Shown: piece by piece, positions 1-5,086 of the stretch
Layout: every line of letters starts with the position of its first letter
How positions within the stretch are numbered: position 1 is the stretch's first letter
Origin: JBEKTY01 sp049515555
GTDB taxonomy: Bacteria > Planctomycetota > Planctomycetia > Pirellulales > Thermoguttaceae
DNA: 6,345 nt
Direction of reading: 5' to 3'
Assembly (NCBI GenBank): GCA_049515555.1
Contig: JBEKTY010000288.1
Location: 1-6,345 of the forward strand
Program-made: the position numbers and the translations under genes
Notes under the pieces: model-generated
Databases searched by the model: none
What the model saw: the letters and a program-made list of their open reading frames with translations, nothing else
What the model was told of the DNA's origin: nothing

Positions 1-37
1 CTTGGGGTAGCGTCTTGATTGTAGCACGATTCGAAGC

Positions 38-42
38 AGGAG
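38..42 (+). promoter_or_regulatory. Shine-Dalgarno site of the transposase remnant
   Basis: AGGAG lies nine bases before the ATG at 52. It supports that ATG as the original start of the transposase reading frame, even though the gene is now broken. Confidence 0.6.
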
Positions 43-51
43 AAAATCGCG

Positions 52-315
52 ATGGCGTTACCCGGCTTGGATCGGAAGGCCTACGAGGAACAGATGCGAG
101 CGGAGTTCGAGCGCGCGTTGCGGGAGGTGGCCGACGCGGTGGACGGCGCGCCGCAGGGTCGGGTGATCCGCGACAGCGAGGAGAAAGCGCGGGATGCCTT
201 GGATCGCTTTCGCCAGGTCGCCTACGAAAAGGCGATCCAGATGAAGGTCAACGCGGCGGAAGCCGCTTTTCCCCCCTCCGAACAGCGCGACGACGGGAAA
301 GAAGAAACGGCATAA
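52..315 (+). pseudogene. ISKra4-like transposase, N-terminal piece (frame 1)
   Basis: This 87-codon open frame starts at an ATG with a good ribosome binding site and ends at TAA (313-315). The product is charged, probably helical and without a membrane segment (begins MALPGLDRKAYEEQ). Alone it would be a hypothetical protein. However, the next frame (from about 299) continues with sequence I recognise as the ISKra4 transposase family, so I read this as the transposase N-terminus cut off by a frameshift. The shift lies between 245, where the other frame opens after a TGA at 242-244, and the TAA at 313. One extra A in the AAA at 298-300 would explain it: with two A's the frame reads on as GKKKRHKG. 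Programmed frameshifting is an alternative, since I recall two-ORF arrangements in some ISKra4-group elements. Because the second half is also truncated, decay is more likely. Confidence 0.6.
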
Positions 316-685
316 AGGAAAGCAGTCCACCAGCGTCCTGACCATCAACGGGCGGATCGACGTATGGCGGATTCGTTGGCACTGTCGGCTGGAAGGAAGC
401 GAAACGCCGGCAGACCGCTGGTTGGACGAAGCCGAAGCCACGATCAGCGAAGGGGTGCGGGAGATGGCCTGTCGCTTGAACCAGGATTCAGCCAGTTTTG
501 AGAAGACTGCCGCGAATCTGGCGCGTGCGGCGCATTGGTCCATCAGCAAGGAAGCCTTGCGGCAGTTGATCGAAGGGGAAGGCAAGGTGGTGTTGCGCGC
601 CTTGCAGCGTGGGGAATTACAGCCGGAGTGGACGGCCGAAGAGTGCGGCACGGCGGAAGGTGTTTCCCGGCTGTATCTGGGATCA
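299..685 (+). pseudogene. ISKra4-like transposase, middle piece (frame 2), 3' truncated
   Basis: The frame beginning around AAG at 299 reads KKRHKGKQSTSVLTINGR and continues through LDEAEATISEGVREMACRL, SFEKTAANLARAAH, SKEALRQLIEGEGK and GVSRLYLGS. I recognise this order of segments from ISKra4-family transposases of planctomycetes and relatives. In the family, the GV(T/S)R(V/L)YLGSDGV stretch leads into the catalytic part of the protein. Here homology stops at about 683-685, and the frame then runs on to a TGA at 830-832 with unrelated Arg/Gly-rich residues. The DDE-type catalytic half is absent, so this is not an active transposase. Annotation software may call 422-832 as a small gene from an internal ATG, but residues after about 685 are out-of-frame readings of a PEP-CTERM tail and of repeats. 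Confidence 0.7.
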
Positions 686-794
686 CAACAGCCAGTTCGC
701 CGTGGTGCCCGAACCTTCGACGCTGGCCCTGCTCGCCGCCGCGGCCACGGGCGTGGCGGCCTGCCTCCGGCGAAGGCGGACGGGGAAAGGATGA
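684..794 (+). pseudogene. PEP-CTERM protein, C-terminal remnant
   Basis: In the third forward frame the bases from about 684 encode HNSQFA followed at 705 by V-PEP-STLALL, a hydrophobic Ala/Gly-rich segment (about 717-767), an LRRRR cluster and TGKG before TGA at 792-794. This matches the three-part PEP-CTERM sorting signal: PEP motif, transmembrane helix, basic tail. In that system the tail directs exported proteins to an exosortase in the cytoplasmic membrane. Only the sorting tail and a few preceding residues remain; the mature exported domain is lost upstream at the junction with the transposase. An ATG at 609 opens this frame for 61 codons, but residues before about 684 are out-of-frame transposase sequence. 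No ribosome binding site or signal peptide is visible, so expression of a functional product is unlikely. Confidence 0.8.
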
Positions 795-810
795 AGGCGG
801 AAGGCGGGAG
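789..810 (+). repeat. 14-mer GGATGAAGGCGGAA, copy 1
   Basis: GGATGAAGGCGGAA at 789-802 followed by GGCGGGAG. The same 14-mer occurs twice in tandem at 1147-1174, so directly repeated copies bracket the repeat cluster. The copy overlaps the stop codon of the PEP-CTERM remnant. Confidence 0.75.
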
Positions 811-814
811 TTTT

Positions 815-872
815 CTCCGCGGCTCCGCGTGAGACTGCAATGGATTTCACGCGGAGAGGCGGAGACGCGGAG
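815..872. repeat. Inverted repeat of ACGCGGAG-type octamers
   Basis: The left arm (815-832) begins CTCCGCGGCTCCGCGTGA. The right arm (847-872) begins TCACGCGGAG and continues as octamers ACGCGGAG, AGGCGGAG, ACGCGGAG (849-872). The left arm is the reverse complement of the right one with one octamer fewer, so a GC-rich hairpin with a loop of about 14 bases is possible. A related copy, TCTCACGCGGAG plus GCGCGGA, occurs at 2345-2363 near the HAD gene. Confidence 0.75.
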
Positions 873-908
873 GGGAGGGGGAAGCGGCCGATGGGTGGTC
901 CCACCGAA

Positions 909-971
909 TAGGTCCCATAGGACCAATAGGACTGATACGACTGATAGGAGTCATAAGTCCTATAGGTCCCA
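909..971. repeat. Seven-unit 9-bp tandem array with palindromic layout
   Basis: Seven consecutive 9-mers fill 63 bases: TAGGTCCCA, TAGGACCAA, TAGGACTGA, TACGACTGA, TAGGAGTCA, TAAGTCCTA, TAGGTCCCA. The first and last units are identical. Middle units include both TAGGACT and its reverse complement AGTCCTA, so the array can pair with itself, for example ATAGGACT (926-933) with AGTCCTAT (956-963) and GGTCC (911-915) with GGACC (920-924). Read as protein on the minus strand it gives a repeating Ile/Gly/Pro/Met pattern, but no gene start or domain supports translation. Confidence 0.85.
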
Positions 972-1054
972 TTCCCGTGACCGCCGCGAAAATTGGGGCG
1001 GACGGGGCAGTTTTCAGCAAGGCCGGAATGCCATCGCGGAAGGCGGGATTGTGG

Positions 1055-1120
1055 CTTTGCGCCTTCGCGCCTTTGCGAGAAAACGTGCTTTGGCTCACGC
1101 AAAGGCGCAAAGGCGCGAAG
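1055..1120. repeat. Imperfect palindrome with 23-bp arms
   Basis: The left arm (1055-1077) starts CTTTGCGCCTTCGCGCC and the right arm (1098-1120) starts CGCAAAGGCGCAAAGG. The arms match as reverse complements at 21 of 23 positions around a 20-base loop. One mismatch would be a G-U pair in RNA. Each arm is itself built from near-repeats of GCGCAAAG or its complement. There is no T-run after either arm, so it does not look like a standard intrinsic terminator. Confidence 0.8.
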
Positions 1121-1146
1121 CGGAAAAGGGCAGGGGGGAGGGGGGA

Positions 1147-1174
1147 GGATGAAGGCGGAAGGATGAAGGCGGAA
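1147..1174 (+). repeat. 14-mer GGATGAAGGCGGAA, tandem copies 2 and 3
   Basis: Two exact adjacent copies (1147-1160 and 1161-1174), followed by GGCGGAGGA. The second copy plus this tail resembles copy 1 and its tail at 789-810. Confidence 0.8.
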
Positions 1175-1276
1175 GGCGGAGGACAGAGCAGGGTGCAAGG
1201 CGGCGTGAAGATCGCGGGGCTTTTCGTCCGAAAGCAGAGATATGGACCCCGTGGCAGGCCGACCGGCTTCATCCTC

Positions 1277-1297
1277 AATCCCTAATCCCTAATCCTT
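1277..1297 (+). repeat. AATCCCT heptamer run
   Basis: AATCCCT, AATCCCT, AATCCTT in tandem, ending nine bases before the xerC-like start codon. It occupies the place where a ribosome binding site would be expected and offers none. Confidence 0.75.
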
Positions 1298-1306
1298 GCG
1301 TGACGC

Positions 1307-2248
1307 ATGGCGCTGTTCAAGCCCAGACCGACGCGACCGCGGCCGCCGGCCGGCGTCAGTCGGGCTGGCACGTGGCTGGAGCAGTTCGTACAGTATGTGG
1401 CCGGCGAGTGCCATCTGGCCGAGAACACCGTGGTGGCGTACCGCCGCGACCTGCGCCGCTTCTTTCAGTGGCTGGGCCAGCGGTCGATTCCCGGCCTTTC
1501 GATCCGCGACCTGGCCGACTACGCCGGCTGGCTGCACGGGGCCAAACTGGCCCCGGCGAGCATTGCCCGGCATTTGGCCGCGCTTCGGGTCTTCTTCCGC
1601 TATCTACAGTTGGAAGGGGTTCTCAAGGAGAATCTGGCCGAGCTGTTGGGCAGCCAGAAACTGTGGGAGCGGGTGCCCGGCGTGCTTACGCCTAACCAGG
1701 TCAATTGCCTGCTGGAGGCCCCGCTGGGCGGCGACCCGTGCTGGCGGCGGGACCGGGCCCTGCTGGAGCTGCTGTATGCGACCGGCTGCCGCGCCTCGGA
1801 GCTCTCGAACCTCCGCCTGCGCGACGTACACCTGGACGAGTGCTATTCGATCTGCCGCGGCAAGGGCGACAAGGAGCGGATGGTGCCGCTGGGCGCCCGG
1901 GCCGTGGCCGCGGTCCGGGCGTACCTCGACGAGGAGCGGAGCGAGCTGGCCGCCCGGGCCCCAGGCGCGCCGGATTGGCTCCTGCTTTCGCGTCGCGGCC
2001 GCCGGCTGCGGCGGGAGCGGATCTGGGAGCTGCTCAAGCGTTATGCGGCCCGCGCCGGCGCGGGGCCCGACGTCAGCCCGCACACCCTCCGCCACAGTTT
2101 CGCCACCCACGTACTGGCCGGCGGGGCCGATCTCCGCCTGGTGCAGGAGATGCTGGGGCACGCCAGCATCGCCACGACTCAGATCTACACGCACGTCGAT
2201 CCCACGCGGCTCAAGGCGGTGCACCGGAAGTTCCATCCCCGGGCGTGA
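1307..2248 (+). CDS. xerC: Tyrosine recombinase, XerC/XerD type
   Basis: A 313-residue site-specific recombinase of the phage-integrase family. Xer proteins resolve chromosome dimers at dif during division; related proteins move integrative elements. Residues about 20-105 form the N-terminal SAM-like, DNA-gripping domain (LAENTVVAYRRDL, then ASIARHLAALRVFFRYL). Residues about 125-305 form the catalytic domain. All six active-site residues are present: R162 (ATGCRASE), K186 (GKGDKER), H259 and R262 (HTLRHSFATH), H285 (LGHAS) and nucleophile Y294 (TQIYTHV). Their spacing (24, 73, 3, 23, 9) agrees with E. coli XerD as I recall it. Length is normal, slightly longer at the N-terminus because of a Pro/Arg-rich start. 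ATG at 1307 is the only good start before the first domain; no Shine-Dalgarno is visible. The gene stands alone, convergent with the HAD gene. XerC versus XerD cannot be settled here, and a phage-type integrase is less likely given its compact Xer-like architecture. Confidence 0.9.
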   Translation: MALFKPRPTRPRPPAGVSRAGTWLEQFVQYVAGECHLAENTVVAYRRDLRRFFQWLGQRSIPGLSIRDLADYAGWLHGAKLAPASIARHLAALRVFFRYLQLEGVLKENLAELLGSQKLWERVPGVLTPNQVNCLLEAPLGGDPCWRRDRALLELLYATGCRASELSNLRLRDVHLDECYSICRGKGDKERMVPLGARAVAAVRAYLDEERSELAARAPGAPDWLLLSRRGRRLRRERIWELLKRYAARAGAGPDVSPHTLRHSFATHVLAGGADLRLVQEMLGHASIATTQIYTHVDPTRLKAVHRKFHPRA

Positions 2249-2266
2249 ACTTCCGCGGAGACTGCC

Positions 2267-2331
2267 GGGTGCCACTGCTGGCTTGTCCAGCAGTGCCTCT
2301 CTCACTGCTGGACAAGCCAGCAGTGGCACCC
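2267..2331. repeat. Perfect 29-bp-arm inverted repeat with nested palindromes
   Basis: The left arm (2267-2295, starts GGGTGCCACTGCTGG) and right arm (2303-2331, starts CACTGCTGGACAAGCC) are exact reverse complements around a 7-base loop, CCTCTCT. Each arm also holds its own palindrome, CACTGCTGG paired with CCAGCAGTG around CTTGT or ACAAG. The DNA or RNA can therefore form one long hairpin or two small ones. It lies 18 bases after the xerC stop and 53 bases beyond the stop of the convergent HAD gene. It could halt transcription from both sides, but no T-run follows either arm. It resembles a dispersed REP- or MITE-like element. Confidence 0.9.
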
Positions 2332-2344
2332 AATCCGGGCGGCA

Positions 2345-2363
2345 TCTCACGCGGAGGCGCGGA
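2345..2363. repeat. Second copy of the ACGCGGAG-type repeat
   Basis: TCTCACGCGGAG followed by GCGCGGA matches the reverse complement of the left arm at 815-834 almost throughout. It is a single arm without a partner, which suggests a fragment of the same dispersed family. Confidence 0.6.
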
Positions 2364-2366
2364 CGG

Positions 2367-2379
2367 CACACGGCGTGTG
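2367..2379. repeat. Small palindrome CACAC-GGC-GTGTG
   Basis: A 5-bp-stem palindrome six to eighteen bases past the stop codon of the minus-strand HAD gene. The surrounding 11-mer GGCACACGGCG (2365-2375) recurs at 5065-5075 upstream of the methyltransferase gene. It might be a weak end-of-transcript hairpin or a repeat fragment. Confidence 0.4.
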
Positions 2380-2384
2380 GCGTG

Positions 2385-3236
2385 CTACTTTGCGGCGGCT
2401 TCTGCCAGCAGCCAATCGACGACCGTGGCCAGGCCCTCGTCGTCGTGGGTGGGGGCGATGCGGTCGGCCGCGGCTTTGACGGCGGGCAGGGCGTTGCCCA
2501 TGGCCACGCCCAGGCCGGCGGCGCGGATCATGGGAATGTCGTTCACGTCGTCGCCCACGGCGCAGATCGCGGCCTGCGGAATGCCCCAGCCGGCCGCCAG
2601 CCGGTGGATGGCCGACCACTTGGTAACGCCCGCCGGGGCCAGCTCGCAAATGAACCCCCGATAGCGCGGGCTGCGGAGCACGTGGGTGGCCAGCCGGCCC
2701 GGCAGCTCGGCGTGCAGCCGCTGGTCCAGCTCGAGCATCTCGGGCTGCTCGCCCATGACCATGCAGGCGAAGATGCCCGGCGGTGGCTGGGCCACCAGGT
2801 CCGGCCAGAGGCGGCCCCAGGCCGCATTGCGGGCAAGGTATTCGGCTATATATGGATTGCGGGCCACGTTCCGCGCGTAGTAATGGTCGAAACCCTCGGC
2901 GAACGTGTCGGCATGCAACAGCGCGTCGTAACCGCACCGCTCGACCAGGGCCAGGGCTGCGCGGAGCACCCCGGCATCAAACTCCGCCTTAAAGAGCGTG
3001 CGGTGGTCCAGCGGGTCCTTGACCAGGGCGCCGCTGGCCGTGACCAGCGGCACGCTGATGGCCAACGGCTCGACCAGGTGCAGCGTGTGGCGATAGCGTC
3101 GGCCGGTGGCCAGGACGACGTGCAGGCCGGCCCGGGTGGCACGCGCCAGGGCCGCCCGCGTGGCCGGCGTCAGCTCGTCCTTGCTGTTGACCAGCGTGCC
3201 GTCGACGTCAATCGCCAGAAGCCGGTAGCGTCCCAT
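2385..3236 (-). CDS. HAD-superfamily phosphatase, Cof-like subfamily IIB
   Basis: A 283-residue cytoplasmic hydrolase. Subfamily IIB HAD enzymes dephosphorylate small metabolites such as sugar phosphates, using an aspartyl-phosphate intermediate and Mg2+. Motif I is DVDGTL with nucleophile D10 and acid/base D12. Motif II is LATGR with T44. Motif III lysine is K206 (GVTKWSAI). Motif IV is GDDVNDIPMI with D229 and D233 as metal ligands. The cap domain falls between motifs II and III (about 80-195), placing it in class IIB. The TASGA segment (66-70) has Ser where this subfamily commonly has Asn (NGA). The ATG at 3236 shares its A with the TGA stop of the upstream radical SAM gene, and GGGGG six bases before it is a weak ribosome binding site, so translation is probably coupled. 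The frame stays open far upstream, but that is antisense-like coding within the radical SAM gene. The substrate cannot be told from sequence. Confidence 0.9.
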   Translation of the reverse strand: MGRYRLLAIDVDGTLVNSKDELTPATRAALARATRAGLHVVLATGRRYRHTLHLVEPLAISVPLVTASGALVKDPLDHRTLFKAEFDAGVLRAALALVERCGYDALLHADTFAEGFDHYYARNVARNPYIAEYLARNAAWGRLWPDLVAQPPPGIFACMVMGEQPEMLELDQRLHAELPGRLATHVLRSPRYRGFICELAPAGVTKWSAIHRLAAGWGIPQAAICAVGDDVNDIPMIRAAGLGVAMGNALPAVKAAADRIAPTHDDEGLATVVDWLLAEAAAK

Positions 3237-5035
3237 CACTGGCCCCCGCAGGACATTTCTGCCAGGTGTTCCGCCGAGCGCTGTTGCTCTCGCTCCAGGT
3301 ACGCGCGTCCTTGCCGGACCTGGATATGATCCCAGGGCAGGGGGGCGTCGGGGGGGCGCGGGCGGTGCAGCAGGTCCTCGACGTCGATGCCCGCGTCGGC
3401 CAAGGCCTGCCACCACAGCCAGGGCCGAAGCCGCTCGGCCCAGGCATCCAGCCGGGCCCCGCGGCGGAAAGCCAGCTCGATGGCCGGGCCCACCCGCCGG
3501 TCGCCGCGGCACAAGACGCCTTCCAGCAGGCTGGCGTCTACGTCGTGGCAGCGCAGGGTCACGCTTCGCAGCCGCTTCCGCCGCCGCAGGCGCTCGTGGG
3601 CCTGCTCGAAATACTCGCGGCGCTGCATGGCGTTCCATTGATAGGGGGTCTGCGGCTTGGGCACGAAGTTCGACACGTTGGCCACGACCGTGGCCGCCCG
3701 GCCGGCGACGCGTTTGCCCAGCCGCGAGATCTCCTCGGCCATGTCGATGATCCCGTCCAGGTCGGCGGGCCGCTCGCCGGGCAGCCCGCACATGAAATAC
3801 AGTTTGACCCGCAGGAAGCCGTTCTGCATGGCCCGCCGGCAACCCTCCAGCAGGTCGTCGTTGGTGATCTGCTTGCCGATCTGCCGGCGCATGTCGTCGC
3901 GTGCGGCTTCGGGGGCCAGGGTCAGGCCGTCGCGGCGGTCCGTCCGCAATAGTTCCCCCAGCCAGCGCCACGACTCGTTGATTCGCAGGCTGGGCAGCGA
4001 GGTACTCACGCCCAGCGGCCGGAAAGTCTCGTCCAGCCGCCGCAACAAGTCTTCCAGGCCGGGATAATCGCCCGTCGAAAGACCCAGCAGCGAGACCTCG
4101 TTGTGGCCGGTGTTGCGATACGACTCGAGGGCCGCCCGGACGATGGTCTCGATCCGCCGCGTGCGAACCGGCCGCTTGATGGTGCTCGACTGGCAGAAGC
4201 GGCAGCGCCAAGGGCAGCCGCGCATGATCTCGATCGTAATTCGGTCCTGCACGCACTCGACGTGGGGGACCACCGGGGCGGTGGGGAGCGGCACGGCGTC
4301 CAGGTCGGCCAGCACGGCCGGCTCTATTTGTGCAGGCAGGTCGTCGCCGAGCGGCCGCACCCCCGCCGGCCGGCCCGCCGGGTCGAGGTGCGGCTCGTAG
4401 AACCGCGGCACGTAGACGCAGGGCAGGCGGCGGGCAATTGCCGCCATGATCGCCCCGCGGTCGCCCCCGGCTTGCTTCCCCTCCAGCCACAAGCGGCAGA
4501 CCTCGGGCAGCATCTCCTCGCCGTCGCCCAGCAGGAACAGGTCGATGAACGCGGCCATGGGCTCGGGGTTCGACGCGCAGGGGCCGCCGGCCATCACCAG
4601 CGGATGGGCCGGCGTGCGCTCCGCGGCCCGCACCGGGATGCCGCCCAGCTCCAGCATCGCGAGCACGTTGGTGTAACACAGATCGTGTTGCAGCGTGAAG
4701 CCCAGAACGTCGAACTCGACCAACGGCGTGAAGTTCTCCAGGCTGAACAGCGGCAGGCCGTTCTCGCGCAAAAGGGCTTCCATGTCGGCCAACGGCATGA
4801 AGGCCCGCTCGCACGCCCAATCGCTGCGGCGGTTCATTACCGCGTAGAGCACCTGCAGGCCGTGATTGCTCATGCCGATGGCGTAGGTATCGGGAAAGGC
4901 CAGACAGAACTTGCCGCGGACCGCGGCATAATCCTTGCAGACCGAATTCCACTCGCCGCCGATATACTGCCCCGGGGTCTGCACCCGCGGCAGCAGCCAG
5001 TCTACCACTCGATCTCGCAAGGGCTGGTTCAGCAT
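3236..5035 (-). CDS. TIGR03960-like B12-binding-domain radical SAM protein
   Basis: A 599-residue iron-sulfur enzyme of unknown reaction. Residues about 30-190 look like a B12-binding-type Rossmann region (FDVLGFTLQHDLCYTN, MAGGPCASNPEP, FLLGDGEEMLPEV). The classic cobalamin DxHxxG motif is not visible, so cofactor binding is doubtful. Residues about 265-460 are the radical SAM barrel, with C274, C278 and C281 (GCPWRCRFC) as the 4Fe-4S cluster ligands, then LLGLSTGDYPGL, LTLAPEAA and KLYFMCGLPGE. The C-terminus (about 460-599) matches what I recall of the TIGR03960 family. That family is often fused to or beside a DUF2344 (TIGR03936) partner and near ribonuclease G or ribosomal genes; none of these is in this window. 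The start MLNQPLRDRV fits family members. There is no ribosome binding site, and a TATAAT lies only 6 bases upstream, suggesting a leaderless mRNA. It overlaps the HAD start by one base. The frame also stays open antisense to the methyltransferase gene, which is chance. Confidence 0.88.
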   Translation of the reverse strand: MLNQPLRDRVVDWLLPRVQTPGQYIGGEWNSVCKDYAAVRGKFCLAFPDTYAIGMSNHGLQVLYAVMNRRSDWACERAFMPLADMEALLRENGLPLFSLENFTPLVEFDVLGFTLQHDLCYTNVLAMLELGGIPVRAAERTPAHPLVMAGGPCASNPEPMAAFIDLFLLGDGEEMLPEVCRLWLEGKQAGGDRGAIMAAIARRLPCVYVPRFYEPHLDPAGRPAGVRPLGDDLPAQIEPAVLADLDAVPLPTAPVVPHVECVQDRITIEIMRGCPWRCRFCQSSTIKRPVRTRRIETIVRAALESYRNTGHNEVSLLGLSTGDYPGLEDLLRRLDETFRPLGVSTSLPSLRINESWRWLGELLRTDRRDGLTLAPEAARDDMRRQIGKQITNDDLLEGCRRAMQNGFLRVKLYFMCGLPGERPADLDGIIDMAEEISRLGKRVAGRAATVVANVSNFVPKPQTPYQWNAMQRREYFEQAHERLRRRKRLRSVTLRCHDVDASLLEGVLCRGDRRVGPAIELAFRRGARLDAWAERLRPWLWWQALADAGIDVEDLLHRPRPPDAPLPWDHIQVRQGRAYLEREQQRSAEHLAEMSCGGQ

Positions 5036-5041
5036 AGTTCG

Positions 5042-5049
5042 ATTATAAT
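5042..5049. promoter_or_regulatory. Palindromic -10 element, candidate bidirectional promoter
   Basis: ATTATAAT is its own reverse complement and contains a consensus TATAAT on both strands: plus 5044-5049, minus 5047-5042. Plus-strand transcription would start near 5056, giving the methyltransferase gene a leader of about 30 bases. Minus-strand transcription would start at about 5035, which is the radical SAM start codon itself. No strong -35 box is visible on either side at 17-base spacing. It is AT-rich within otherwise GC-rich DNA. The pairing with two divergent genes supports it, but no start site is proven. Confidence 0.6.
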
Positions 5050-5074
5050 AGAGAGAGGGAGTTAGGCACACGGC

Positions 5075-5079
5075 GGAGG
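5075..5079 (+). promoter_or_regulatory. Shine-Dalgarno site of the methyltransferase gene
   Basis: GGAGG sits seven bases before the ATG at 5087 and fixes that start. The divergent radical SAM gene has no equivalent. Confidence 0.8.
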
Positions 5080-5086
5080 CAGATCG

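Larger units (their letters stand above)
52..685 (+). mobile_element. Partial ISKra4-group insertion sequence
   Basis: The two transposase pieces together mark the left half of an insertion sequence. The right half and right terminal inverted repeat are missing, because the element ends abruptly in PEP-CTERM coding sequence near 683-686. I could not identify the left terminal repeat; it may lie before position 1 or in the first 50 bases. The element is immobile by itself. Confidence 0.6.
795..1306. other. Gene-free, repeat-mosaic spacer
   Basis: No open frame here has recognisable protein homology or a convincing start. Translations are low-complexity Arg/Gly/Pro strings typical of GC-rich repeats. 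The stretch contains several unrelated short repeat types listed separately, plus purine-rich runs (about 871-885 and 1128-1148). About 180 bases (973-1051 and 1184-1276) show no feature I can name. No clear promoter for the downstream recombinase gene could be picked out. Confidence 0.7.

Noticed and set aside
609..794. The 61-codon frame as an intact small PEP-CTERM protein
   Set aside because: It lacks a signal peptide and ribosome binding site, and its first ~25 codons are an out-of-frame reading of transposase sequence.
909..971. The 9-mer array as a CRISPR array
   Set aside because: Units are 9 bases, adjacent and partly inverted, with no spacers, leader or cas genes.
1128..1148. G-runs as a G-quadruplex
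   Set aside because: Tracts are uneven and separated by single bases, and fit a purine-rich repeat border better. No conserved position relative to a gene is evident.
2267..2331. The long hairpin as a standard intrinsic terminator
   Set aside because: Neither arm is followed by a T-run on its transcript side. It may still affect transcription, but the canonical signature is absent.
1307..2384. A dif site beside the Xer recombinase
   Set aside because: I found no 28-base sequence with XerC/XerD half-sites around a central region. The nearby palindromes are too long and GC-rich.
1296..3329. A 677-codon plus-strand open frame overlapping xerC and the HAD gene
   Set aside because: Its translation is Arg/Ser/Ala-rich in the xerC part and lacks any motif. 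The real frames for both regions carry full catalytic motif sets.
3237..4952. The HAD frame staying open upstream to 4952, suggesting an 855-residue fusion protein
   Set aside because: The extra residues are an out-of-frame reading of the radical SAM gene. HAD motif I begins right after the ATG at 3236, whose overlap with the upstream stop is typical of coupled genes.
4103..5065. A 320-codon plus-strand frame antisense to the radical SAM gene
   Set aside because: It is His/Arg/Gln-rich with no recognisable domain and lies wholly opposite a well-supported gene.
2365..5075. The shared 11-mer GGCACACGGCG at 2365 and 5065 as a common regulatory site
   Set aside because: One copy lies beyond a stop codon and the other in a leader, in different contexts. 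In GC-rich DNA it may be chance or a repeat fragment.
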